The notes: generated by a model from the letters alone, not told the origin. DNA of 64,000 nt from JAAGZL01 sp050291365 (GCA_050291365.1 JBNKJS010000045.1:1-64000), one strand, 5' to 3'. Counted from the stretch's first letter, positions 1 to 7,315 are shown. Numbers and translations are program-made.

Positions 1-142
1 CAAAGGCCTTGGTCTCACCACCGTGAGTATCAGCCATTACCTTAGTCAACGCCGCTGTAAGTGTGGTCTTACCATGGTCTACGTGACCAATTGTACCTAC
101 ATTAACATGCGGTTTTGTACGTTCGAATTTTTCCTTGGACAT
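1..142 (-). CDS. tuf: Elongation factor Tu, N-terminal part (cut by window edge)
   Basis: Only the first 47 codons lie in the window. EF-Tu is the GTPase that carries aminoacyl-tRNA to the ribosomal A site. The visible N-terminus begins MSKEKFERTKPHVNVGTIGH and contains the G1/P-loop GHVDHGKT, followed by TLTAALTKVM, which is diagnostic of bacterial EF-Tu. It lies directly downstream of tRNA-Tyr, tRNA-Gly and tRNA-Thr on the same strand, the order seen at the tufB locus of enteric bacteria, so this is probably the tRNA-linked tuf copy and is likely co-transcribed with the tRNAs. Confidence 0.96.
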   Translation of the reverse strand, partial: MSKEKFERTKPHVNVGTIGHVDHGKTTLTAALTKVMADTHGGETKAF

Positions 143-227
143 CGAATTTAATCTCCAAATATATTCTTCAAATTAAAAGTTATTAAATCAAATTCACGCG
201 CTATTCCGCACGTCTCAGCTACAAAAC

Positions 228-303
228 TGGAGCCCAGGAGCAGATTTGAACTGCCGACCTCACCCTTACCAAGGGTGCGCTCTACCGACTGAGCTACCCG
301 GGC
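228..303 (-). tRNA. tRNA-Thr (GGT)
   Basis: The reverse strand gives a complete cloverleaf: acceptor GCCCGGG pairs with CCTGGGC, the discriminator base is T and CCA is encoded. The anticodon loop CTTGGTA carries GGT, and the T-arm contains the usual TTCAAAT. The length is 76 nt. It lies between tRNA-Gly and tuf and is probably processed from one transcript with them. Confidence 0.95.
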
Positions 304-308
304 CTAAA

Positions 309-380
309 CCTAGGGCCGAGGTTCCAGGGCCCAGGACCCAGGTCATACATCCCCGGCCCTCAGCCCTGATCCCTAGGGCC
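309..380. repeat. Dispersed GC-rich intergenic repeat, copy 1
   Basis: The spacer between tRNA-Thr and tRNA-Gly contains GGCCCTCAGCCCTGAT (355-370) followed by CCCTAGGGCC (371-380), with a related CCTAGGGCCGAG block at 309-320. The same 16-base core is found at 47433-47448, and a near match on the other strand occurs at 47366-47390 and 52484-52514. It has no coding potential. It looks like a small interspersed repeat able to fold on itself. Confidence 0.6.
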
Positions 381-388
381 TACTTTCT

Positions 389-462
389 TGGAGCGGGTGA
401 TGGGAATCGAACCCACGTATTCAGCTTGGAAGGCTGAAGTTCTACCATTGAACTACACCCGC
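389..462 (-). tRNA. tRNA-Gly (TCC)
   Basis: The reverse strand reads GCGGGTG...CACCCGC with discriminator T and encoded CCA, 74 nt in all. The anticodon loop CTTCCAA gives TCC, and the T-loop is GGTTCGATTCC. It is the second tRNA of the Tyr-Gly-Thr-tuf unit. Confidence 0.96.
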
Positions 463-507
463 GCTGACTCGATTTCAAACCATCGCGCCACTTGTAACAG
501 CCTATAT

Positions 508-566
508 ATAATAGTAGGGGTGGAAACACGCACCCAGCCAGACCAAAGCCTGGCGATTACTATTAT
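508..566. repeat. Inverted repeat between tRNA-Gly and the tRNA-Tyr tail repeat
   Basis: ATAATAGTA at 508-516 is the exact reverse complement of TACTATTAT at 558-566. Inside lies a smaller CCAG...CTGG pairing. The transcript between tRNA-Tyr and tRNA-Gly could therefore fold into a long hairpin, perhaps a processing or spacer structure. The sequence shows no T-tract, so it is not called a terminator. Confidence 0.35.
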
Positions 567-573
567 CAACCTC

Positions 574-724
574 TGATGGAGGCGGGGGGGGGGATTATTC
601 AGGCCTTCGGCCTTCACCCTCCGGGTCGTTGCTGCGCAACGATCTCCGCCGCTATGCGGCTCCGTCGAACCTCCACCGGTTCTCATCCTCCCCAAAACAG
701 GCTACGGATGACAACTCTAACTTC
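574..724 (-). repeat. 151-bp tRNA-tail repeat element after tRNA-Tyr
   Basis: Directly downstream of tRNA-Tyr, in its direction of transcription, is a 151-bp unit ending at 574-596 in an imperfect second copy of the tRNA 3' end (acceptor strand plus the ATCC half of the T-arm, with an expanded G/C run). The body contains AGGATGAGAACC, then GGAGGTTCGA, then a chain of five small hairpins with arms at 667-671/678-682, 648-652/656-660, 626-632/636-642, 616-619/623-626 and 601-605/609-613, and then CTGAATAATCC. The unit after tRNA-Gln (3356-3506) has the same length and plan. It has no open reading frame of note. Confidence 0.75.
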
Positions 725-809
725 TGGTGGAGGGGGGAGGATTCGAACCTCCGAAGGCGGAGCCGTCAGATTTACAGTCTGATCCCTTTGGCCACTCGGG
801 AACCCCTCC
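725..809 (-). tRNA. tRNA-Tyr (GTA)
   Basis: An 85-nt class II tRNA with a long variable arm. The acceptor GGAGGGG pairs with CCCCTCC, the discriminator is A and CCA is encoded. The anticodon loop CTGTAAA carries GTA, and the T-loop is GGTTCGAATCC. It is the first gene of the tRNA-Tyr/Gly/Thr–tuf unit, with a strong-looking promoter just upstream at 818-854. Confidence 0.96.
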
Positions 810-817
810 AAACATAA

Positions 818-854
818 GCGGGCTATTTTGATTTAGATTGCCCCCGCATGTCAA
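818..854 (-). promoter_or_regulatory. Promoter of the tRNA-Tyr/Gly/Thr–tuf unit
   Basis: On the minus strand a perfect -35 box TTGACA (854-849) is followed, after 18 bp, by CAAAAT (830-825) and then a GC-rich discriminator AGCCCGC. GC-rich discriminators are typical of stringently controlled stable-RNA promoters. Transcription would start about 8-10 bases before the mature tRNA-Tyr 5' end. Confidence 0.6.
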
Positions 855-936
855 CATCCAACAGGACGTTTTTAGCCCTTTTTTTCAGTAAAAACACGGC
901 TTTTTGTTACAAGACGATTAAACTGACCGCCAATGA

Positions 937-1518
937 TCAGCTATCGGTATGCAGATCCTTCATCACAGACTGGCATTCACCTTCCAATATTTTGCCGAAC
1001 AGTGCGGTTGCACGCTCCAAACCAGACTCAATGGCAATCGCGTCATCACGGGACGGGTTACCCAATACATAGTCCGTAACCAAATCACGCCCGCCCGGAT
1101 GATTTATGCCTATACGTAACCGCCAGAAATCCTTACTACCCATGGCGCTAATGATATCCCTCAAGCCATTATGACCTGCATGACCACCAGCTTTTTTCAG
1201 CCTCACCTCACCTACAGCCAAATCCAGCTCATCATGGGCCACCAGAATCTGTGACACATCAATCTTGAAGTATTTCGCCAGACTGGATACTGATTGACCG
1301 CTCCCATTCATATAGGTCGAGGGCTTCAGTAGCCAGCACTCTTTACCATCGACCAGGATACGGCAGGCTGCCCCGTGGAATCTGCCCTCCACTTTAAACT
1401 CACCGCCATAGCGGCGCGCCAGCACATCTACAAACCAGAAACCACAATTGTGGCGATTCTGTTCATACTGCCTGCCTGGATTACCCAGGCCAACAACAAG
1501 TCGGATGGGATCTGCCAC
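937..1518 (-). CDS. pth: Peptidyl-tRNA hydrolase
   Basis: Cytosolic esterase that releases peptides from prematurely dropped peptidyl-tRNA and recycles the tRNA. The 193-residue protein has the expected family length and begins with the diagnostic VVGLGNPG loop. It contains RHNCGFWFVD with the catalytic histidine region, the HDELDL motif with the active-site Asp, and GGHAGHNGLRDI. The start is a GTG (MADPIRLVVGLGNPG). It lies downstream of rplY on the same strand, the usual prs-rplY-pth order, and is probably expressed with them. Confidence 0.97.
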   Translation of the reverse strand: MADPIRLVVGLGNPGRQYEQNRHNCGFWFVDVLARRYGGEFKVEGRFHGAACRILVDGKECWLLKPSTYMNGSGQSVSSLAKYFKIDVSQILVAHDELDLAVGEVRLKKAGGHAGHNGLRDIISAMGSKDFWRLRIGINHPGGRDLVTDYVLGNPSRDDAIAIESGLERATALFGKILEGECQSVMKDLHTDS

Positions 1519-1596
1519 GGTAATTAGTCGAAGCGAGGAACAGGGGTTATACGGCTCAGAAAGCCAACCCCTGACCTCGTATTCACTCCATCCCCT

Positions 1597-2259
1597 CTAT
1601 TCTTCGCCAGCCGGCTCGTCAGATGCCGGAGTCTCTACAGCACCCTCGTCTCCTTCAGCCTCACCCTCTTCAGCCATGCCAGTGTGAGCGCTGTGTACGG
1701 ACACTACAAGTGCATCCTGCTCCTCACCCTGCGCCAAAGCAGGAATCTCAACGCCTTCAGGCAACTTTAGCTCAGAGAGATGCACGTTATCACCGATCTC
1801 CATCTCTGACATTTCTACGTTAATAAATTCCGGCAGGTCCTTTGGCAGACAGAGGACTTCCACGCTAGTCATGTAGTGAGACACAGCTCCTCCTACCTTG
1901 ACACCTGGCGCAACATTTTCGTTAACGAAGTGAAGTGGCACACTGGTACGCAGTTTTGTATCTGCAGACACGCGCTGAAAGTCAACATGGATCAACAAAG
2001 GCTTGGCAGGGTGACGCTGCAGGTCCTTCAAGATCACTTTCTCACCCTTGCCATCTACCTTCAAATTCAAGATATGTGAGTAGAAGGCCTCATGCTCCAG
2101 ATGCAACGCCAGCTCATTATGTAAAAGCGAAATCATCTTTGGTTCTGACTTTCCTCCATAGATGACCCCTGGCACTTGGCCGCTACGACGCAGGCGGCGG
2201 CTCGCACCCTTCCCCGCATCATCACGCGACTGCGCATTGATTTCAAATTCGTTTTTCAT
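1597..2259 (-). CDS. rplY: 50S ribosomal protein L25 / Ctc family
   Basis: Binds 5S rRNA in the large ribosomal subunit. At about 220 residues it is the long Ctc-type form: an N-terminal L25 beta-barrel (to about residue 95, with RRSGQVPGVIYGG) followed by the TL5/Ctc C-terminal domain, and an acidic alanine- and glutamate-rich tail. The start at MKNEFEINAQ is chosen over an upstream in-frame codon because GGAG lies 7-9 bases before it and it matches the family N-terminus. It lies between prs and pth on the same strand. Confidence 0.95.
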   Translation of the reverse strand: MKNEFEINAQSRDDAGKGASRRLRRSGQVPGVIYGGKSEPKMISLLHNELALHLEHEAFYSHILNLKVDGKGEKVILKDLQRHPAKPLLIHVDFQRVSADTKLRTSVPLHFVNENVAPGVKVGGAVSHYMTSVEVLCLPKDLPEFINVEMSEMEIGDNVHLSELKLPEGVEIPALAQGEEQDALVVSVHSAHTGMAEEGEAEGDEGAVETPASDEPAGEE

Positions 2260-2367
2260 GACATTCTCCAAATAACAACTTACTGTAAAAAATGCCACTT
2301 CCCCGCGACCAGGAAAGCGGCTTCTGTTTTGGACTCCAGCCTAAGGCCACAATCCGAAATCTATTCA

Positions 2368-3321
2368 CTACTCCATAAAGAGGGAGCTTACCGATTCATT
2401 ATATGAAATTCGGCGAATTGTCTCTGCCAGTAGCTCTGCGACGCTGATCTGTCTGATCTTGCCACAGGCCTGCGCTGCATCATTCAACTGTATGGTATTA
2501 GACACCACCAGTTCATCCAACATGGAACCAGAGATATTCTTTACCGCCGGGCCAGATAACACTGGATGTGTACAGTAGGCAACTACCCGCTCTGCCCCGT
2601 GCTCCTTCAAGGCCTGAGCCGCCTTGCACAAAGTGCCAGCAGTGTCGACCATATCATCGATCAGAACACAGGTTCGTCCTTCCACATCACCGATGATATT
2701 CATCACCTTTGCCTCATTGGCCTGGGGGCGGCGTTTATCGATGATTGCCAGATCGGCATCATCCAACTGCTTGGCCAGAGCCCTTGCTCGCACCACACCA
2801 CCAACATCAGGCGAAACCACCATCAGATTTGGGTACTTCTGACGCCAGACATCACCCAGCAGGATGGGCAACGCATATATATTATCTACAGGGATATCAA
2901 AAAAACCCTGAATCTGATCTGCGTGCAAATCCACTGTCAGCACACGATTTGCGCCCGCTGCTGCCAGCTGCTTCGCAACCAAACGCGCAGTTATTGGCAC
3001 CCTGGCCGAACGCGGCCGTCTATCCTGCCTGGCATAGCCATAGTATGGGATTACCGCCGTAATCCTATCGGCCGAAGCCCATTTCATAGCATCAATCAAT
3101 ACCAACAGCTCCATCAGATTATCGTTGGTAGGATTGGAGGTGGACTGAATCACATATATATCGCGCCCACGCACATTCTCTTGAATCTCGGCCATTACCT
3201 CACCGTCGCTGAACTTGCCCACGACCGCCCGACCGAGACGAATCTTAAGACGCGAGGTAATATCCGACACCAACTCCGGGTTAGAGTTGCCGGAAAAAAC
3301 CATAATGCCGCTGTTTGGCAC
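2368..3321 (-). CDS. prs: Ribose-phosphate pyrophosphokinase
   Basis: Makes PRPP from ribose 5-phosphate and ATP for nucleotide, histidine and tryptophan synthesis. The 317-residue protein has the usual length. It shows the ATP-binding region YYGYARQDRR, the catalytic flexible loop region, DLHADQIQGFF and the PRPP-binding loop VLIDDMVDTAGT. The start is GTG with AGGAG 8 bases upstream. Its leader contains the tRNA-Gln tail repeat (3356-3506), so the mRNA probably begins with a set of hairpins or is processed from the tRNA-Gln transcript. Confidence 0.97.
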   Translation of the reverse strand: MPNSGIMVFSGNSNPELVSDITSRLKIRLGRAVVGKFSDGEVMAEIQENVRGRDIYVIQSTSNPTNDNLMELLVLIDAMKWASADRITAVIPYYGYARQDRRPRSARVPITARLVAKQLAAAGANRVLTVDLHADQIQGFFDIPVDNIYALPILLGDVWRQKYPNLMVVSPDVGGVVRARALAKQLDDADLAIIDKRRPQANEAKVMNIIGDVEGRTCVLIDDMVDTAGTLCKAAQALKEHGAERVVAYCTHPVLSGPAVKNISGSMLDELVVSNTIQLNDAAQACGKIRQISVAELLAETIRRISYNESVSSLFME

Positions 3322-3355
3322 GATATGACTCCTGACTGACTGTATATATATAGTA

Positions 3356-3506
3356 TGGCTGGGGCGCCAGGATTACTCAGGACATCCAGTCCTTCGCCCC
3401 TTCGGGGTCAGCTTCGCTGTTCAGATTTGCTCCCGGCAAATCTGTCGAACCTTCCAGGCTCTCATCCTGCACCCACAAAATATCTGTAATGCACTTTTAA
3501 CTAATA
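3356..3506 (-). repeat. 151-bp tRNA-tail repeat element after tRNA-Gln
   Basis: In tRNA direction this unit follows the CCA end of tRNA-Gln and ends at 3356-3374 with an exact 19-base second copy of the tRNA 3' end (TGGCTGGGGCGCCAGGATT on the plus strand, identical to 3507-3525). The body holds AGGATGAGAGCC, AGGTTCGA, and five hairpins with arms at 3447-3451/3457-3461, 3422-3430/3436-3444, 3409-3412/3416-3419, 3397-3400/3404-3407 and 3380-3383/3389-3392, then CTGAGTAATCC. It occupies the 5' leader of prs. Confidence 0.78.
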
Positions 3507-3581
3507 TGGCTGGGGCGCCAGGATTCGAACCTGGGTATGCAGGGATCAAAACCCTGTGCCTTACCGCTTGGCGACGCCCCA
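3507..3581 (-). tRNA. tRNA-Gln (TTG)
   Basis: A complete 75-nt tRNA on the reverse strand: acceptor TGGGGCG with CGCCCCA, discriminator G and encoded CCA. The anticodon loop TTTTGAT carries TTG, and the T-arm is CCAGGTTCGAATCCTGG. It lies 11 bp after ispE and before prs, the conserved gammaproteobacterial position, and its 3' end is duplicated 151 bp downstream. Confidence 0.96.
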
Positions 3582-3592
3582 AAAAATCTCGC

Positions 3593-4438
3593 TCAACTGC
3601 CGCCCAACATATCCAGAACCGGCGAGTTATTAACCCCTCTCACCACCACTCCCTTCATATGTCCAGGCAGCTTTTCCAGCACCTCCATCGCCTCTCCTTC
3701 ACTATCAAAAGCAGCAAAAACAGCTGCTCCAGTACCGGTCAATCTCGCATCTGCGTATTTACCCAGCCATCTGATAGCTTCCGCCACCTCAGAATGCCTT
3801 TTAGATACTACGGGCAAGCAGCTATTTTCCCTGCTGCCAGCAAAGAAGTCGGCTATTGTGATGCGGGCAGAGTCCCGTGTCAATTCAGGATCGGAAAAAA
3901 TTTCTGCTGTCGAGACGTGGCAGAGGGGAAACAGAACTGTATACCACACTTCTGGGATGGTAACTGGCTCAAGCTGCTCTCCTACACCCTCAGCCCAGGC
4001 CGCCACACCGCGGATAAATACCGGCACATCCGCACCCAGTTGCAGCCCCAGACCTGACAGTTTTTCAGTAGAAAAATCTAAATCCCAAAGCTGATTTAGG
4101 GCAAGCAAGGTTGTGGCGGCATCTGAGCTTCCGCCGCCGAGGCCAGCACCCATAGGAATATTTTTCCTTAACTCTATCTCTACTCCGGCCGTTATCCCAG
4201 CTTCCGCCTGAAGCAAGCGCGCCGCCCTCACCACTAGGTCGTCATCTTCCGGCACATTTTTAATCTCAGAGATTCGGATAATCTCGCCATCGCCCCGCAA
4301 CCGAAACCTGAGTTGATCGGAGATATCGATGAACTGAAACACCGTTTGCAACAGATGATAACCATCGGTTCTGCGACCAACTATGCGCAACATAAGATTT
4401 AATTTGGCCGGAGCCGGCCATATCTCTCCCCAACTCAC
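3593..4438 (-). CDS. ispE: 4-diphosphocytidyl-2-C-methyl-D-erythritol kinase
   Basis: Phosphorylates CDP-methylerythritol in the non-mevalonate isoprenoid pathway; a cytosolic GHMP kinase. The 281 residues include the N-terminal PAPAKLNLMLRIVGRRTDGYH motif region, the glycine-rich ATP loop PMGAGLGGGSSDAA and the C-terminal LTGTGAAVFAAF motif. The start is GTG (MSWGEIWPAPAK). It lies 11 bp behind the TPR lipoprotein gene, leaving no room for lolB, which usually sits here. Confidence 0.96.
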   Translation of the reverse strand: MSWGEIWPAPAKLNLMLRIVGRRTDGYHLLQTVFQFIDISDQLRFRLRGDGEIIRISEIKNVPEDDDLVVRAARLLQAEAGITAGVEIELRKNIPMGAGLGGGSSDAATTLLALNQLWDLDFSTEKLSGLGLQLGADVPVFIRGVAAWAEGVGEQLEPVTIPEVWYTVLFPLCHVSTAEIFSDPELTRDSARITIADFFAGSRENSCLPVVSKRHSEVAEAIRWLGKYADARLTGTGAAVFAAFDSEGEAMEVLEKLPGHMKGVVVRGVNNSPVLDMLGGS

Positions 4439-4449
4439 AAGACAGTACC

Positions 4450-6183
4450 CTATATCCCCAAACGTTTGATGGCCTTCAACAAATACTTATTATCAGGATG
4501 CTTCTTTAGCGCCCCTTGTATAATCTCTTGAGCCTCAGCTTTTTTCCCCGTAACCCATAGCAACTCTCCTAGATGTGCGGCTATCTCCACATCCTGCACC
4601 ATGGCAAAAGCGCGGCGCAAATATCGCAACGCCTCTGTATAGTTGCCCAATCGGTACTGGACCCAACCCATACTATCCAGAATTGCCGGAGACTCAGGCT
4701 TTAAGGCCAGAGCCTTATTTATATAATCCAGGGCCTCCTGGTATCGGTCGGTCTGATCTGCCAATGTATACCCTAGGGCATTCCAAGCATCCGCATGATC
4801 TGGCTTATGCTTCAGAATAAAACGTATATCCCTTTCCAGGACATCTACCCTACCTAAAGCAGATGCAGAGAGCGCCCTGGCATAGAGCAGATCAAGATCA
4901 TCTGGATAGTCATTAAGAGCAGCATCGAATAACTCTACAACCTTATCGTGAGTCGAGTGTTTGCGCAGGATATCGCCTTCTAGGATATACAGGTCCACAG
5001 AACGATCAGGCATTCTTGTACGCATACCAGAGAGCATAGCCCTGGCCTTATCCAGTCCATCCTGATCCGCTACCAGCCCTACAATTCTGGCCTGGGCGTT
5101 AAACATATATTTCCCACTCTTTACTTTTCCGTACCACTCTAAGGCGTCTTCAGGTTTCTCCTCTATCTCTGCTATACGACCCAAATAGAAGGCAGCATCC
5201 TCAACCCTCTTTTTGGACAGGAAAAGCCCATTAAAATAGCTCTTTGCCTGTTTATATTTCTCCAGTTGCAGCGCCAGGATGCCAAGAGAAAACGTTACAT
5301 CAATATCATCAGGGGTCAGTTTGCTCAGTAGCTGAAACTGCTGATACGCCTGTTCTGGCTTATTCAGTTCAATTAATAAACGCGCATAGGCAGTATTCAG
5401 CGCCTTACTCTCAGGCACTTTCTTAAGCGCATGCATCATGGCGTTCATTGCGCCGGCAGGGTCCTCTCTTTCCACATAAATGCGAGCCAACAATATGTGG
5501 GCCTTCTCCATTTTTGGTTTGATTTTTATAGCCTGACGGATTTCGTTATCCGCCACATCCAGCCTCTTTGCCATAACTGCAACCAAGGCAACCGCATATC
5601 TGGCATTGGCATTGGACTTATAATCCAAGATCAAAGACTGCATCAGTTTCAAGGCAAGCTGGTTATTCTTTCCGGAGGCTACAGCGACCATGGCCTGGGC
5701 AAACCCATCCTGACCATCCATCTCCAGCAACTTAACCAATAACTTCAAATGCCTTAAGGCAGCTTCCGAATCTTCCATCTGCACATAAAGCATGACTGCC
5801 ATCTGCCTTGCCTTGATAGATTTCGGGTCAAACTCAATCCAGCGTTTCACCGCCTTCATAGCCCCAACATTATCTTTCTGATGCAGGGCGATCCTGGCGG
5901 CACGTTCTGCCGCTACAGCATCTTTTGCTAGGTCTGCGCTCTTTAACTGATGCTTATACGCCAGATCAAGATCCTGGCGCTGCAGGGCAATCTCTCCCAC
6001 TAGAATGTTATAGATAATATCTGTATTCAGAGCAGGAGGAAGCTTCGTGACGGGTAGCTTCTCCAACTCGTACTGGCCATCCTCAGCGCTAGATAAAAGC
6101 TGCGTATGCAGCGCACTATTACAAGCAGCTAGGGCAACTGTAATAAAAATAAGCACAAGCTTGCGTAAAAGAGATTTAGTCAT
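4450..6183 (-). CDS. TPR-repeat outer-membrane lipoprotein, lolB-ispE linked type
   Basis: A protein of about 577 residues with a lipoprotein signal: a hydrophobic stretch ending in the lipobox LAAC at about residues 18-21. The rest consists of tetratricopeptide-type helical pairs, clearest in the C-terminal half (NALGYTLADQ..., DSMGWVQYRLGNYTEALRYL). Genes of this kind lie upstream of lolB-ispE in many gammaproteobacteria; their exact role is unsettled, and protein-protein scaffolding at the outer membrane is the usual inference. The second ATG (6183) is preferred because AGGA lies about 5 bases before it. Divergent to the FHA-GGDEF gene. Confidence 0.85.
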   Translation of the reverse strand: MTKSLLRKLVLIFITVALAACNSALHTQLLSSAEDGQYELEKLPVTKLPPALNTDIIYNILVGEIALQRQDLDLAYKHQLKSADLAKDAVAAERAARIALHQKDNVGAMKAVKRWIEFDPKSIKARQMAVMLYVQMEDSEAALRHLKLLVKLLEMDGQDGFAQAMVAVASGKNNQLALKLMQSLILDYKSNANARYAVALVAVMAKRLDVADNEIRQAIKIKPKMEKAHILLARIYVEREDPAGAMNAMMHALKKVPESKALNTAYARLLIELNKPEQAYQQFQLLSKLTPDDIDVTFSLGILALQLEKYKQAKSYFNGLFLSKKRVEDAAFYLGRIAEIEEKPEDALEWYGKVKSGKYMFNAQARIVGLVADQDGLDKARAMLSGMRTRMPDRSVDLYILEGDILRKHSTHDKVVELFDAALNDYPDDLDLLYARALSASALGRVDVLERDIRFILKHKPDHADAWNALGYTLADQTDRYQEALDYINKALALKPESPAILDSMGWVQYRLGNYTEALRYLRRAFAMVQDVEIAAHLGELLWVTGKKAEAQEIIQGALKKHPDNKYLLKAIKRLGI

Positions 6184-6369
6184 CATTTCCTATCCAGCAC
6201 ACACTACTTCCAAGGTGAGTATATCAAACTTCGCCCTCTCCTCCCTGGAATCGGCCACACGCAGCATTTTTGTAAATAACAAGATCACAAAACAGGAGAG
6301 TCATTCTTTAGAAGTGTGAACCTAGTCTAATCAACAAGTTAGCCCTTTCCTATAATCATAGCAGACCAC

Positions 6370-6409
6370 TAGGAAATACAACGGCCCAATAGGAAATACA
6401 ATGGCCCAA
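6370..6409 (+). repeat. 20-bp tandem duplication over an SD/start-codon region
   Basis: TAGGAAATACAACGGCCCAA (6370-6389) is followed immediately by the same 20 bases with one change, C to T, turning ACG into ATG (6390-6409). Each copy carries an AGGAA Shine-Dalgarno-like site. The second copy supplies the SD and ATG of the FHA-GGDEF gene; the first offers an ACG in the matching place, 20 bp out of frame with the second. Confidence 0.85.
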
Positions 6410-7315
6410 AGCGCTCAAAACAATATAGTAGAAGAAACTACTCAGACAATCCTGATTGATGAGTTAGTTGCCGAACCATTAAACAGCGAACAGATCAGCG
6501 CCTGTCTGATCGTTATATCTGGGGGCGACATCGGACATCAATATAGAATCAAGATCAACCAGACCATGATCGGTCGTTCCATTAACGCAGACATTCAAGT
6601 GAATGACGATTCGGTATCAAGAGACCATGCCTTCATAATAAAGGATAAAAAGGGCTATCGTATAACTGATAACGCGTCTAAGAATGGCTGTTTTATAAAT
6701 GACATCAAGATTGATGATCGCTATATGCAGGACGGAGACCTGCTGCGTATAGGTAACACCATCTTCAAGTTTCTATCCCGGAATAATATTGAACATGCTT
6801 ACCATGAAGAGCTATTCAGGCTTGCCAAAATCGATGGCCTTACCGAAATATTTAACCACCGGCATTTTACCGACTCTCTGGAAAATGAACTTGAGAGGGC
6901 GCAAAGATATAACCGTGGACTATCACTACTGATGATCGATATTGATCACTTTAAGAAGGTTAACGACAACTTTGGACACAGGGCTGGCGACTATATTCTT
7001 AAATCCCTTGCACGCATCTTTGTCAGCCGCTCACGCCGGGTTGATTATGTCTGCCGTTATGGAGGAGAGGAGTTCGCAATAATTCTCCCAGAAGTGGACA
7101 TCATGGGAGCGTTCAAATTTGCCACCACGCTTAAAGAAACCGTTGCAAAACATACGTTTCAAATTGAAGGGCATGAAATAACTATAACCATCTCCATCGG
7201 AGTTTCCGACATAATGGAGGAGGCCCAGTCGATAGATGATCTAATAGAAACAGCAGATAGAAGGCTATACCAGGCCAAGGAAAGGGGCAGAAACCGCGTG
7301 GTCTCCGCGGATTAG
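6401..7315 (+). CDS. FHA-domain diguanylate cyclase
   Basis: Predicted cytosolic enzyme making the second messenger c-di-GMP from two GTP. Residues about 35-125 form an FHA phosphothreonine-binding domain (IGRS, SVSRDHA, ITDNASKNGCFIN). Residues about 140-304 form a GGDEF domain with an intact active-site GGEEF at 221-225 and an inhibitory-site RxxD at 212-215, five residues upstream. There are no membrane segments. The FHA domain suggests control by a Ser/Thr kinase or by partner binding rather than by a small-molecule sensor. Transcribed away from the TPR lipoprotein gene. The start region is tandemly duplicated. Confidence 0.93.
   Translation: MAQSAQNNIVEETTQTILIDELVAEPLNSEQISACLIVISGGDIGHQYRIKINQTMIGRSINADIQVNDDSVSRDHAFIIKDKKGYRITDNASKNGCFINDIKIDDRYMQDGDLLRIGNTIFKFLSRNNIEHAYHEELFRLAKIDGLTEIFNHRHFTDSLENELERAQRYNRGLSLLMIDIDHFKKVNDNFGHRAGDYILKSLARIFVSRSRRVDYVCRYGGEEFAIILPEVDIMGAFKFATTLKETVAKHTFQIEGHEITITISIGVSDIMEEAQSIDDLIETADRRLYQAKERGRNRVVSAD

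Noticed and set aside
246..817. Short open reading frames across the tRNA region on both strands
   Set aside because: They overlap tRNA genes and the repeat unit, lack ribosome-binding sites and show no protein-like composition.
2566..3339. A 257-codon plus-strand reading frame opposite prs
   Set aside because: It is antisense to a well-conserved enzyme gene, has no SD and resembles no protein.
3356..3374. Possible second, truncated tRNA-Gln gene
   Set aside because: Only the 3' 19 bases are present; no D-arm or anticodon arm precedes them, so it is a tail repeat and not a pseudogene copy of the whole tRNA.
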